DNA of 64,000 nucleotides from JAPOXR01 sp965214695 (GCA_965214695.1 OZ243967.1:3038001-3102000), one strand, 5' to 3'; positions 25,299 to 34,792 are shown, counted from the stretch's first letter. Made by a program: numbers and translations. Notes: generated by a model from the sequence alone, not told the origin.

Positions 25299-26111
25299 AT
25301 GACCAATTCAGACGATGTCCGTGCATTCAGCAGTTTGCCCTTCACGAGCGAGCGGTCACCAAAGCCGCGCGACACCGGAATCAGCGAAATCTGCGACTGG
25401 GGGTTGCCCGTTGGCCAACTGACGGACTACCTCGAACATACCGGGGAGTTCGTCGATGTAGCCAAGTTCGTTCTTGGCTTCGCGGGCCTGTATTCCCTGA
25501 AGGATCTCAAGGAAAAGATCGGCATCTATCACAACGCGAACGTAAAGGTGCAGCCAGGCGGCATATATTTCGAATACGCAGCCAAGCTGAACAAGGTCGG
25601 CGAGTTCCTTGAGCATTGCAGAGAAGCCGAATTCGACTATGTCGAGGTTTCGGATAGCCGTAGTGATTGGACGCCGGAAGAAAAGAGGAACCACATCAAG
25701 AGCGTGGTCGACGCCGGTCTGGCCGTCATTCCGGAATCCGGCGGCGGCGAGCAGCATTCCATTCAGGAAATCGTTGACGACGTCAAGGCGTGCATGGATT
25801 TGGGCGCCTGGAAGGTGACCGTCGACACAGCCGAGATTCGGGCACCTGGCGGGGAGATTCGCGAAGATCTGTTTGACGCACTTTTGGCCGAGGTCGATAT
25901 GAAGGATCTCATATTCGAAGTCTGGGCCATTCCCGTCTGGGGCGGCAAGACGCATCAGATTCGCGACACGGAAATCTGGCTGGTCGAGCAGTTCGGGCCG
26001 GAAGTCAACATCGCCAACCTAATGTTCGATTGGGTGTTTTCGCTGGAGGCGCTCCGTCGCGGCATGGGGATCAACATCAACTCGACTACCGGAGGAATGG
26101 ACTATACCTAA
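25299..26111 (+). CDS. Phosphosulfolactate synthase (ComA)-like protein
   Basis: A 270-residue TIM-barrel protein related to (2R)-phospho-3-sulfolactate synthase (Pfam ComA), which adds sulfite to phosphoenolpyruvate in coenzyme M synthesis. Matching features are RSPKPRDTGISEICDWGL, the FVDVAKFVLGFAGLYS stretch, KVQPGGIYFEYAAK and FDYVEVSDSRSDWTPEEK. The usual 'DKG' is DWG here, and the 'EVGKK' stretch reads ESGGG, so the catalytic Lys residues differ and the reaction may not be sulfite addition. ATG 25299 follows GGAGA at 25289-25293. Bacteria with this operon have no use for coenzyme M, so another carbon-sulfur or carbon-carbon lyase/synthase reaction is likely (inference). Confidence 0.75.
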   Translation: MTNSDDVRAFSSLPFTSERSPKPRDTGISEICDWGLPVGQLTDYLEHTGEFVDVAKFVLGFAGLYSLKDLKEKIGIYHNANVKVQPGGIYFEYAAKLNKVGEFLEHCREAEFDYVEVSDSRSDWTPEEKRNHIKSVVDAGLAVIPESGGGEQHSIQEIVDDVKACMDLGAWKVTVDTAEIRAPGGEIREDLFDALLAEVDMKDLIFEVWAIPVWGGKTHQIRDTEIWLVEQFGPEVNIANLMFDWVFSLEALRRGMGININSTTGGMDYT

Positions 26112-26254
26112 CTTGGTGTTCGGCTCATCCATGTCGCCCCGCAGCCACGTTGATGCCATCGCCGCGTCTCGTCGGACCGGGGCAGCAGTGTTTGAAATGG
26201 ATTGGCGAGAGCCGGTACCCCGGGCCGGCCCTCGCCCCGGTCTGGGTCGGCGCA

Positions 26255-27214
26255 ATGAATCTCATCCAGGTTGAAGGGCTGAGCACACACTACGCGACCG
26301 CTGAAGGCGACGTTCGTGCAGTCGACAATGTCTCGTTGACGATCAAACGGGGTGAGGCTGTGGCGCTGGTGGGCGAGTCGGGTTCGGGCAAGAGCACCGT
26401 CGCATTCTCGATAATGCGCCTGATTTCCAGACCTGGCCGCATCACTGGCGGTCAGATCCTGCTCAACGGCCGCGACATCCTGTCTTTGGACGATTCCGAG
26501 TTGACGCGCATCCGCGGCAGCGAGATGAGCATCGTGTTCCAGGAACCCATGACGTTCCTCAACCCGCTCATTCGGGTCGGCGAACAGATTGCCGAGGCGA
26601 TCCGTATCCACCAGGGCCTGAACCCTGCGCAGGCAATGGAGCAGGCGATCGAGACCCTGGGCCTCGTCCAGATGCCGCATCCTGAGACGGTCGCCGACTA
26701 CTACCCGCATCAGCTCAGCGGCGGCATGCGACAGCGGGTGTTGATCGCCATCGCAATCTCCTGCCGGCCTAGCCTGTTGATTGCAGACGAGCCGACCACT
26801 GCATTGGACGTAACAATCCAGGCACAGATCATGGAGCTGCTTTGCAAACTATGCAGAGACCTCGGCACTGCCCTGTTGCTGATCACCCACAACCTTGGGC
26901 TCGTGGCAGAGTATTGCGACCGGGTCTACGTCATGTACGCTGGGCAGATTGTCGAGGAAGCCGACATTCACAAACTCTTCGGATCGCCGCAGCATCCCTA
27001 CGCAGAGGCCCTCTTGAGCTGCGCCCTGATGTTCGACCGGCGCGCTGACGCCTTCAAGACGATCGAAGGCAGGCCGCCCAGCCGCGTGCAGGTGCCATCA
27101 GGGTGCCGCTTTCACCCGCGCTGCGAGAAGGTCATGGCCGACTGCTCGGTGATCGAACCTAGAATGGTTACGTTGGAAAACGGCACACAGGTGAGATGCT
27201 TGCTGCATGGTTGA
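26255..27214 (+). CDS. Peptide-type ABC transporter ATPase (DppD-like)
   Basis: A 319-residue ATPase. Walker A is GESGSGKST near residue 40, the signature LSGGMRQR near 160, and Walker B LLIADEPTTALD near 175; ITHNLGLVAEYCD holds the switch His. The C-terminal oligopeptide-type extension has the C-rich GCRFHPRCEKVMADC motif. ATG 26255 starts the family similarity (NLIQVEGLSTHY); no good ribosome site is visible. It follows the ComA-like gene after 143 bases. It pairs with the DppF-like ATPase. Confidence 0.93.
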   Translation: MNLIQVEGLSTHYATAEGDVRAVDNVSLTIKRGEAVALVGESGSGKSTVAFSIMRLISRPGRITGGQILLNGRDILSLDDSELTRIRGSEMSIVFQEPMTFLNPLIRVGEQIAEAIRIHQGLNPAQAMEQAIETLGLVQMPHPETVADYYPHQLSGGMRQRVLIAIAISCRPSLLIADEPTTALDVTIQAQIMELLCKLCRDLGTALLLITHNLGLVAEYCDRVYVMYAGQIVEEADIHKLFGSPQHPYAEALLSCALMFDRRADAFKTIEGRPPSRVQVPSGCRFHPRCEKVMADCSVIEPRMVTLENGTQVRCLLHG

Positions 27215-27220
27215 ATTGCA

Positions 27221-28255
27221 ATGACGGACACAAAACAGCTGTTGGAAGTGGACGACCTGCATGTCCATTTCCCAGTCCGCGACGGCTGGGCGGCGCAAGA
27301 CGATGAAGTTGTCCAGGCCGTCGACGGCATCAGTTTCGTTCTGCAGCGGGGCGAGGTGCTGGCCGTGGTCGGCGAAAGCGGTTGCGGAAAGACAACCTTG
27401 GGACGGGCGGTCGTAGGACTGGTCCAGCCTACATCGGGGACGATCAAGTTCGAAGGCAATGCGATCGACATGCTGTCCGCGGACGAGCGCGCGATCTACC
27501 GCCGCCAGGTCCAGATGGTGTTTCAGGATCCCTTTGACTCGATGAATCCACGAAAGACCGCGTATCAAATCATCGCGCAGCCCCTGACGCTCAATAACAT
27601 CGTGCCAAAGGACGGGCTCATGGACGAAGTGCTGAAGCTGTTCAGCGATGTCGGGTTGGCGCCCGGCGAGCCCTACTTGAACCGCTCGCGCCACCAGCTA
27701 AGCGGTGGCGAGCGCCAACGGTTGTCCATCGCCCGGTCAATTTCGGTCAGTCCCTCCATCATCGTGGCCGACGAACCGGTGTCGGCATTGGACATCTCAA
27801 TTCAGGGCCAGATCCTGAACCTGATGCGGCATCTTCAGGAAAAGTTGCAAATTGCGTATCTGTTCATTTCGCACGACCTCGCCGTCGTCCGGTCGCTTTC
27901 CGACCGGGTGATGATTGTCTACCTCGGACAGGTGGTTGAAGAGGGAACAACCGACGAAGTCTTCGACTCCCCCAAGCACCCCTATACGTTGGCGTTATTG
28001 GCGGCGCACCCGATACCCAATCCCGACATCAGCCGCTCCCGCGCGCGCCTCGTGCTGACTGGCGATGTGCCGTCGCCAATCAACCCGCCGGTCGGCTGCC
28101 GCTTTCGCACACGCTGCCCGATCGCCCAACCACTCTGCGCCGAAAAGCCGCCGCCCTTGAAGAGATCCGGCAACGGCCACCGCGTCGCCTGCCATTTCGC
28201 CGATCAAGTGGACAGCAAGATCAAGGCCGTCACGGAAGGTCAGCCCGGCTTCTGA
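27221..28255 (+). CDS. Peptide-type ABC transporter ATPase (DppF-like)
   Basis: A 344-residue ATPase with Walker A GESGCGKTT, signature LSGGERQRL and Walker B IIVADEPVSALDIS. The Q-loop region FQDPFDSMNPRKT is the DppF/OppF form, and GCRFRTRCPIAQPLC is the C-terminal family motif. It begins six bases after the DppD-like gene and is the last gene of the operon. It supplies ATP hydrolysis for the importer. No anomalies. Confidence 0.94.
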   Translation: MTDTKQLLEVDDLHVHFPVRDGWAAQDDEVVQAVDGISFVLQRGEVLAVVGESGCGKTTLGRAVVGLVQPTSGTIKFEGNAIDMLSADERAIYRRQVQMVFQDPFDSMNPRKTAYQIIAQPLTLNNIVPKDGLMDEVLKLFSDVGLAPGEPYLNRSRHQLSGGERQRLSIARSISVSPSIIVADEPVSALDISIQGQILNLMRHLQEKLQIAYLFISHDLAVVRSLSDRVMIVYLGQVVEEGTTDEVFDSPKHPYTLALLAAHPIPNPDISRSRARLVLTGDVPSPINPPVGCRFRTRCPIAQPLCAEKPPPLKRSGNGHRVACHFADQVDSKIKAVTEGQPGF

Positions 28256-28699
28256 TCGGCGACAACCACCCTGTCCGGCACCGAAAATCAATCTGGCGCG
28301 CCTGATTACATGCGCGCAGACCACGCGCCGAGGCCGAAGATGAGAACCCCGGCTTGAACCGTTGCGGGAGCCTGCTGCTGTTCGGCCCCAGATTTCGTGA
28401 CGAGCCGAGGTCCGACACGGATTACGTCCGGTTCCTCTCCGCCATGATCGCGATTGTGCTCGCCAGCATGTTGCTGGTGCGGTGTGCCCGGGCCGACGGC
28501 GGCCATGTTGTTCGCCGACGACGAGTGCGGCCTGCTCAGGGACACCGTTTCGTGGAAATGGCTCCGTTTTGCCTCGGGCGGGCTCGTAATCGTTGCTGGC
28601 GCTTCCTCGGTGGTCGATGGCCGTTTCTTGAGTTCAGACCTATTCGCGTGCAAGCAACTGAAATCAATGAGTCCGCACGAAACGAGGCTGTGACCAAGT
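28256..28699. other. Gap after the ABC operon, no assignable gene
   Basis: Frames run through on both strands but none carries a recognisable motif or good start. It contains the right edge of the 12-kb block that splits the retropepsin-like gene. It may hold debris of a membrane protein (LSAMIAIVLASMLLV in one frame), which I could not assign. Confidence 0.4.
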
Positions 28700-28887
28700 C
28701 TCTTGACGATGAATTTATGCGAAATTATTCAGATGTGACGAAGTCGCCCCTTTCGATCAATGTTCTTCCTGTGTTGGAATGTGATCTGGAAAACCAGGGA
28801 CTTCAGGTCCTGGTAGGGCGAGATATACTCTCCAGGTGCGCATTGATCTATAACGGCATGACCGACCCATATGCCCTGGCATTCTGA
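28700..28887 (+). pseudogene. Retropepsin-like aspartic protease, 3' part
   Basis: The plus-strand frame that ends at TGA 28885-28887 reads SINVLPVLECDLENQG, QVLVGRDILSRCALIYNG and a final YALAF. This is the usual C-terminal end of the small retropepsin-like proteins whose N-terminal half, with DTGAS, stands at 16388-16576. It has no start and no DTGAS motif of its own. AT content is higher than around it and similar to the 16153-16576 piece. It is most simply explained as the other half of that gene, moved 12 kb away by an insertion with loss of the middle. Confidence 0.7.
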
Positions 28888-28899
28888 CGGTAGACCCCT

Positions 28900-29880
28900 T
28901 CAGCCTTGCCTGGTAGCGGCCCTGTCTGCTGGCAGGTCGTCCTCGATGTAGGCCTGGATGATTTCGTGGAAACTTTCCTCGACCTCGAATCCGAGGGCCC
29001 TGGCCCGCTCGGTCGAGAATGCGCCGGCCCAGCCGGTGACGATGGTTTCGATGAAGGGATCCGGTTCCATGTCGATGCGTTCGACCACGCTGCTGCCTGC
29101 GGCCTCGCGAAGCGCCTCGATCTGCTCGCCGATGGTGCAGGACACGGATGGCATGTTCAGGGTCCGCCGGTCGTCGAGCAGGTCGGTGTCCATCCTGCTG
29201 GCGTGCAGGAAGAACCCGGCTGCCGATCGCGGCGAGGCGTGCATGTGCCGGAACTCGAGCGGCAGCGGCACCGATGCCCGTCTTCCGTTCAGCGGCTCAC
29301 GCACCAGGGCCGAAAAGAACGAGGAGGCGGCCGAGTTTGGCTTGCCCGGGCGCACGCAGATTGTCGGCAGCCTGAGCGAGATGCCATCGATGAACCCCTT
29401 GCGGCTGAAATCGGCTATCATCAGTTCGGACGCGACCTTCTGGGCGCCGTAGGAGGTTCGCGGCTCACAGATGAACTGGTCTCCGACCGGCCCCGGGAAG
29501 GGTGGGCCGAAGGCCGCCGCCGAGGACGCGAATACGAGCCGCGGCCGGTAGCGGCCGTCGCTGGCCAGGTGCTCCCGGCGCAGGGCTTCGAGCAATCGCC
29601 AGTTGGCAAACATGTTGACCTGCCAGCCCTTGTCGAAATCCCGTTCCGACTCGCCGGACAGGATCGCCGCCAGGTGAAAGATGACATCGGGTCGGTTGGC
29701 GGCCAGCCTGGCAATGATCCGGTCATCGGAGATGCTGCCGGTCACCCTCGTTTCCGCATCCGTTGCATCGGCCGGGAATTGCAGGTCGAGAAGGGTGATG
29801 GCTTCGGGGTCGCCGTCCAGCCTGGCGGCGATCTTCTGTCCGATCATTCCGCCGCCGCCAATGATGAGTGTTCCGGCCAT
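28900..29880 (-). CDS. NAD-dependent epimerase/dehydratase, DenD-like
   Basis: A 326-residue extended SDR. The cofactor loop is IIGGGGMIGQK at residues 6-16; VIFHLAAILSGESE and the catalytic YGAQKVASELM follow, with LRLPTICVRPG after that. It resembles D-erythronate dehydrogenase (DenD), which oxidises D-erythronate to 2-dehydro-D-erythronate with NAD. No other erythronate genes (DenK-like kinase, isomerase) lie in this window, so the exact substrate is uncertain; a sugar-acid dehydrogenase is likely. ATG 29880 is chosen; a GTG two codons upstream is closer to a GGGGGGAA stretch. It stands alone on the minus strand near sdaA. Confidence 0.75.
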   Translation of the reverse strand: MAGTLIIGGGGMIGQKIAARLDGDPEAITLLDLQFPADATDAETRVTGSISDDRIIARLAANRPDVIFHLAAILSGESERDFDKGWQVNMFANWRLLEALRREHLASDGRYRPRLVFASSAAAFGPPFPGPVGDQFICEPRTSYGAQKVASELMIADFSRKGFIDGISLRLPTICVRPGKPNSAASSFFSALVREPLNGRRASVPLPLEFRHMHASPRSAAGFFLHASRMDTDLLDDRRTLNMPSVSCTIGEQIEALREAAGSSVVERIDMEPDPFIETIVTGWAGAFSTERARALGFEVEESFHEIIQAYIEDDLPADRAATRQG

Positions 29881-29984
29881 CGTCACTGTTCCCCCCGCTT
29901 GGTTCGTTGACTCAATAGTGGCAAATCAGGAAATGGTGCAACCGCCTGCCCCGTGCCAGTGGCAGGAGACATCGGCGATTCCCG

Positions 29985-31361
29985 TCAGCAGTTGGGAGCG
30001 CTGACGGCGAGGCCGCCGAGAGAGGTCTCCTTGTATTTGACGCTCATGTCGGCGCCGGTGCGCCGCATGGTGTCAATGCACGAATCGAGCGAGATGAAAT
30101 GCGTCCCGTCACCGCGTAGTGCCAGCGATGCCGAGGACACCGCCTTGATGGCGCCGAGCCCGTTGCGCTCGATGCAGGGCACCTGAACCAGCCCGCCGAC
30201 CGGATCGCAAGTCATGCCCAAATGATGTTCAAGGGCAATTTCGGCTGCGTTCTCGACCTGCTGTGGCGTGCCTCCGAGCACGGTGCAGAGCCCGGCGGCA
30301 GCCATCGCCGCCGCCGACCCGACCTCGGCCTGGCAACCGCATTCGGCACCGGAAATCGATGCGTTCTGCTTGATGATGCCGCCGATGGCGGCGGCAACGA
30401 ACAGGAAATCCGCTATCCTGGAATGCTGTGAGCCGGGAACATGGCCCAAATAGTATCGCAATGTGGCCGGGATGACGCCGGCCGCACCGTTGGTCGGGGC
30501 GGTCACGATCTGTCCACCTCCGGCATTTTCCTCGTTGACCGCCATCGCGTAGACGGAGATCCAATCATTGATGACATGCGGCGCCGCAAGGTTCTGCCCC
30601 TGCTGCGACAACAATTCCTGGTGAATGCTCGCCGCCCGCCGCCGCACATTCAGCCCGCCCGGAAGCGTGCCGAAGGTGCCAAGGCCTCGATCGATGCATG
30701 AATTCATCGCCGACCAGATACTGTCCATCCCGATATCGATTTCAGTCGCCGATCGTGCCACCATCTCGTTGTCGCGGACCACCCCTGGGATCCCGTCCCG
30801 GTGCTGGCCAGCCTGTTCCAGAAGTTCGGCGGCGGTGGCAAACGGATAGGGGATATCCAGCTGGGTCTCTCCCCATGAGCCGGCGGCAAGCTCGTATTCG
30901 GTCACGACCGTTCCGCCGCCGACGGAGTAGTAGGTCTCCTGCAAGGCGACGTCCCCATCGGCATCCAGGGCGTAGAAGATCATTCCATTCGCATGTCCCG
31001 GAAGCTGTCTCTCGTAGTCGAAGACAAGGTCGTCTTCCGGGCTGAATTCGAATGCCGGCATGCCGGACGGGCTGACCTGCCCGGTTTGTCGGATCCGGGC
31101 GATGGCGGCATCGGCGAGCAGAACGTCGAAATTGCCGGGGTCGAAGCCGTCAAGTCCGAGTATGGTGGCTCGGTCAGTGCTGTGACCGCGCCCGGTAAAG
31201 GCAAGTGACCCGTGCAGTGATGCTCTGATCCCCCGGGGCCAGCCGCCGCATCGCTGCCGGATCAGATCCAGGAACCGGCTCGCCGCCACCATCGGTCCGA
31301 TGGTGTGCGAGCTGGATGGGCCAATTCCGATCTTGAAGATTTCGAAGGTGCTGAAGAGCAT
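29985..31361 (-). CDS. sdaA: L-serine ammonia-lyase (single-chain)
   Basis: A 458-residue iron-sulfur serine deaminase that turns L-serine into pyruvate and ammonia. The N-terminus IFKIGIGPSSSHTIGPM is the family signature. The cluster ligands are seen in GAECGCQAEVGSA and in MTCDPVGGLVQVPC near the C-terminus. Length equals that of the E. coli type (alpha and beta domains fused). ATG 31361 is the family start. The gene is divergent from rpiA across about 160 bases. Cytoplasmic; links amino-acid catabolism to pyruvate. Serine can also be made from the one-carbon products of sarcosine oxidase encoded at 57511-62564. Confidence 0.95.
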   Translation of the reverse strand: MLFSTFEIFKIGIGPSSSHTIGPMVAASRFLDLIRQRCGGWPRGIRASLHGSLAFTGRGHSTDRATILGLDGFDPGNFDVLLADAAIARIRQTGQVSPSGMPAFEFSPEDDLVFDYERQLPGHANGMIFYALDADGDVALQETYYSVGGGTVVTEYELAAGSWGETQLDIPYPFATAAELLEQAGQHRDGIPGVVRDNEMVARSATEIDIGMDSIWSAMNSCIDRGLGTFGTLPGGLNVRRRAASIHQELLSQQGQNLAAPHVINDWISVYAMAVNEENAGGGQIVTAPTNGAAGVIPATLRYYLGHVPGSQHSRIADFLFVAAAIGGIIKQNASISGAECGCQAEVGSAAAMAAAGLCTVLGGTPQQVENAAEIALEHHLGMTCDPVGGLVQVPCIERNGLGAIKAVSSASLALRGDGTHFISLDSCIDTMRRTGADMSVKYKETSLGGLAVSAPNC

Positions 31362-31520
31362 TGCAGACCTTCCAACGGCCGGTTGCTTCCAACGGCATTA
31401 GCGCAATCATCTGTTGCGCAAAACCGGAATTGGTCGGAACCTCCCCTGGCCTTGCAATCACCGGCTTATGTTCCGGGTATTGGCCGACTATAAACCCAAC
31501 CGGATAACGGAGAATCGCCG

Positions 31521-32258
31521 ATGGCAGCCGAGCCGGACCAGAACAGTCAGGCCAAGATCGCATGCGCCGAGTTCGCCGCCGGATTTGTCCGGTCGGGAAT
31601 GCGTGTCGGGCTGGGAACCGGCTCGACTGCCAGATGGCTGGTGGTGGCAATTGGTCGCCGGGTCCGGGAATGCTCGCTGAAGGTCACCGTTGTCGCAACA
31701 TCGACGGGATGTGCGCAGTTGGCCCGCCAGGAAGGCCTGGACCCGGTCAGCCTGCAGGAAGCCGGATGGCTGGACCTGACCATTGATGGTGCCGACGAGA
31801 TCAGTCCCGAGCTTGACGTCATCAAGGGCGGCGGCGGTGCACTTCTCCAGGAAAAGATCGTCGCCGAGAGTTCCGACCGATTCGTGGTAATCGCCGACGA
31901 GACAAAACGCTCCGCCTCGCTGGGCGAATATCCGCTTCCGGTCGAAGTCACCCCGTTCGGCTGGCAGTCGACCCATTCCCGCATTGGCGACTGCCTGCGC
32001 AATGCCGGAATCGATACTGTTGCCGGCGAGTTGCGGCCGGGCGCAGATTGCCGGTTCATCACCGATGAAGGTAATCTCATCTTGGACTTCAACCTTGGGC
32101 CCGTTCCCGACCCGGCCGGGCTTCACGCCGATCTGGTGAAAATTGCCGGCGTGGTGGAGACCGGTTTCTTCATCGGGCATTGCGAGCGGGCGGTGATCGG
32201 CCGCAATGACGGCACGATCCTGGTCGAAGGCCGGAGCCGGTCACGGGAAGGCGAATAA
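31521..32258 (+). CDS. rpiA: Ribose-5-phosphate isomerase A
   Basis: A 245-residue enzyme interconverting ribose 5-phosphate and ribulose 5-phosphate. The conserved phosphate-binding loop GLGTGSTARW lies near residue 31, DLTIDGADEI near 90 and VIKGGGGALLQEK near 105. ATG 31521 matches the family. The stop overlaps the gor start by one base (TAATG), so the two genes are co-translated. The rpiA-gor pair is common in Alphaproteobacteria. Confidence 0.95.
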   Translation: MAAEPDQNSQAKIACAEFAAGFVRSGMRVGLGTGSTARWLVVAIGRRVRECSLKVTVVATSTGCAQLARQEGLDPVSLQEAGWLDLTIDGADEISPELDVIKGGGGALLQEKIVAESSDRFVVIADETKRSASLGEYPLPVEVTPFGWQSTHSRIGDCLRNAGIDTVAGELRPGADCRFITDEGNLILDFNLGPVPDPAGLHADLVKIAGVVETGFFIGHCERAVIGRNDGTILVEGRSRSREGE

Positions 32259-33634
32259 TGGGCAATCAATCTCGCCGGCCGGCATTTGACTTCGACCTGT
32301 TTGTCATTGGTGGAGGCTCCGGCGGAGTCAGGGCCGCCCGGGTGGCGGCGGCGCACGGAGCCAGGGTGGCCCTCGCCGAGGAATACCGGCTTGGCGGCAC
32401 CTGCGTGATCCGTGGCTGCGTGCCGAAGAAGCTGATGGTGAATGCCGCCGATTTTGCTGACGGGTTTCGCAATGCGGTCGGGTTTGGCTGGAGCGCCGAG
32501 GAGCCAATTTTCGACTGGACGGTCTTCCGGCGGGCCAAGGACCGGGAAATATCGAGGCTGGAGGAAGTCTACCGGCGCAACCTTGCCAGTGCCGGGGTGG
32601 AAGTTTTCGACGAGCGGGCGGTGCTCGCCGATGCCCATTCGGTGGAACTGGCAGTCTCCGGCTCGAGAACGGCCAAGCACATCCTCATTGCGACCGGGGG
32701 AGCGGCCTTCGTGCCGAACATTCCCGGAGCCGAACATGCAGCGACCTCGAACGACATTTTCCTGCTCGACGCATTGCCTGATCGGGTCCTTGTCGTGGGC
32801 GGAGGATATATTGCCTGCGAGTTTGCAGGGATACTGAACGGGCTTGGCTGTCGCGTGCGCCAGCAATACCGCGGCGAACAGCTTCTGCGGGGGTTTGACA
32901 ACGAGGTTCGGAGCCATGTCTCGGCATCCATGGCCGAGCGTGGCATCCACATCTCCCTGGGAGTATCGCCGGAATCGATCGTCAGAACCGCTGGTGGCCT
33001 CGAGGTCACAGCCACCGATGGGAGCGCAACCGAATTCGACCTGGTCCTCTATGCGACCGGTCGCCAGCCGAATACCGGTGCTCTTGGCCTGGAGCAGACG
33101 GGCGTCGAACTGGGGCGGGGCGGCAAGGTGGTTGTCGACCGCTACTCGCAATCATCGGTCCCGTCGATCTTTGCGGTTGGTGATGTCACTGACCGCATCA
33201 ACCTGACACCGGTTGCGATCCGGGAAGGGGCGGCCTTCGCCGAGACGGTGTTCGGGAGCAATCCGACGCCGGTCGATCACACCAATGTGCCAACGGCGGT
33301 CTTTACCCGGCCGGAAATCGGGACGGTGGGGCTGACGGAGGAGGAAGCCGCCATGCGTGGCCCGATCCTCGTCTATTCGACCAGTTTTCGGCCGCTGGCG
33401 GCAGCCATTGCCGGTTCACCGGAAAAGGTGTTGATGAAACTGGTGGTTGACCGCAGTTCGCACAAGGTGATCGGCGTTCATGTGGTGGGGCAGGGGGCTG
33501 GCGAGTTGATCCAGGTCCTGGGCATCGCGGTGAAGCTGGGTGCAACCAAGGAAGATTTCGACCGGACCGTGGCCGTGCACCCGACTGCCGCCGAGGAATT
33601 GGTGACATTAAAGGAACCGGTCAGGCAAACTTGA
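32258..33634 (+). CDS. gor: Glutathione-disulfide reductase
   Basis: A 458-residue flavoprotein that reduces glutathione disulfide with NADPH. FAD loop VIGGGSGGVRAAR is at the start, the redox Cys pair in GTCVIRGCVPKKLM near residue 50, the NAD(P) loop VVGGGYIACEFAG near 180, and the C-terminal HPTAAEELVTL holds the catalytic His-Glu. In the NADPH site the residues after the Gly loop (RQQYRGEQLLRGFD) keep the Arg expected for NADPH. It overlaps rpiA by one base. Complete. Confidence 0.94.
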   Translation: MGNQSRRPAFDFDLFVIGGGSGGVRAARVAAAHGARVALAEEYRLGGTCVIRGCVPKKLMVNAADFADGFRNAVGFGWSAEEPIFDWTVFRRAKDREISRLEEVYRRNLASAGVEVFDERAVLADAHSVELAVSGSRTAKHILIATGGAAFVPNIPGAEHAATSNDIFLLDALPDRVLVVGGGYIACEFAGILNGLGCRVRQQYRGEQLLRGFDNEVRSHVSASMAERGIHISLGVSPESIVRTAGGLEVTATDGSATEFDLVLYATGRQPNTGALGLEQTGVELGRGGKVVVDRYSQSSVPSIFAVGDVTDRINLTPVAIREGAAFAETVFGSNPTPVDHTNVPTAVFTRPEIGTVGLTEEEAAMRGPILVYSTSFRPLAAAIAGSPEKVLMKLVVDRSSHKVIGVHVVGQGAGELIQVLGIAVKLGATKEDFDRTVAVHPTAAEELVTLKEPVRQT

Positions 33635-33703
33635 TTTTCGCCTGACGCCTAACCATGTAATGGTGAGGAACAATCAGGCCGAATTCCAGAGGAAGGACCT
33701 CAG

Positions 33704-34792
33704 ATGGCAGGCAACAACAACGGTGGCCCGTGGGGCAACAGGGGCAATCAACCTCCGGACATGCCGGATCTTGACGAAATCCTGAACCAGGGGCGCAATA
33801 AACTGAACTCCGTATTCGGCAAGTCCGGTCGCAAGGGAAGGTCGGGGCGAGGCGGCGGCGGGCCGCGGTTTTCGCGGGCACAATTCGGGTTGGCGGTTAT
33901 CGCGCTGGCGGGGATCTGGGCATTCTTCTCATTCTACACGGTCAAGCCGGAAGAGCGGTCAGTGGAACTGTTCCTGGGTAGCTACTACCAGACTGGCCAG
34001 CCCGGGTTGAACATTGCCCCCTGGCCGGTGGTGTCCAAGGAGATCCTGTCGGTCACCCGAGAACGGACCGAGGATATCGGGGTTGGCAGCGATGGTCGAA
34101 TTGACGATGGCCTGATGCTGACCGGTGATGAGAACATCATTGACGTGGATTTCTCGGTAGTCTGGAACATCAATGACCCGGCCCGGTTCCTGTTCAACCT
34201 GGCCAATCCGACCGAAACGATCCGGGCGGTGTCCGAATCGGCGATGCGGGAAATCATGGCCCGATCGGATTTGGCGCCGATTCTCAACCGGGATCGCGGA
34301 ATCGTGGCCGCCAATCTCAGTGAGTTGATCCAGAGCACGCTGGATTCATACGATTCCGGGATGAACGTGGTCCGGATAAATTTCGACAAGGCCGACCCTC
34401 CGCGCGAGGTAATCGACAGTTTCCGGGAGGTCCAGGCGGCGGAGCAGGAGCGGGACAGGCTGGAGAAACAGGCCGATGCCTATGCCAACCGTGTTCTGGC
34501 GGCAGCACGCGGCGAGGCGGCACAATTGCTCGAGGAAGCCGAGGGCTACCGGGCGCAGGTTGTCAATTCCGCCGAGGGTGAGGCGAGCCGCTTCCTGGCC
34601 GTGCTTGGCGAATACGACAAGGCCAAGGAGGTGACCCGCAAGCGCCTCTACCTGGAAACCATGGAGCGGGTGCTCGGGTCGGTAGACAAGGTCATTCTTG
34701 ACCAGAATGCCGGAGAGAGCAATTCGGTCGTGCCCTACCTGCCTCTGAATGAACTGCGGAAAGGGACGCAGCAAGGAGTGTCGACACAATGA
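33704..34792 (+). CDS. hflK: FtsH protease modulator HflK
   Basis: A 362-residue SPFH/band-7 membrane protein. A Gly/Asn-rich N-terminus (PDMPDLDEILNQGRNKLN) is followed by one membrane helix (FGLAVIALAGIWAFFSF) near residues 65-80, then the band-7 domain (VKPEERSVELFLG) and a long charged coiled coil rich in Ala, Glu and Arg. With HflC it forms a periplasmic cage round FtsH. The start has AGGAAGGACCTCAG before ATG 33704. hflC overlaps its stop by four bases. Confidence 0.95.
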   Translation: MAGNNNGGPWGNRGNQPPDMPDLDEILNQGRNKLNSVFGKSGRKGRSGRGGGGPRFSRAQFGLAVIALAGIWAFFSFYTVKPEERSVELFLGSYYQTGQPGLNIAPWPVVSKEILSVTRERTEDIGVGSDGRIDDGLMLTGDENIIDVDFSVVWNINDPARFLFNLANPTETIRAVSESAMREIMARSDLAPILNRDRGIVAANLSELIQSTLDSYDSGMNVVRINFDKADPPREVIDSFREVQAAEQERDRLEKQADAYANRVLAAARGEAAQLLEEAEGYRAQVVNSAEGEASRFLAVLGEYDKAKEVTRKRLYLETMERVLGSVDKVILDQNAGESNSVVPYLPLNELRKGTQQGVSTQ

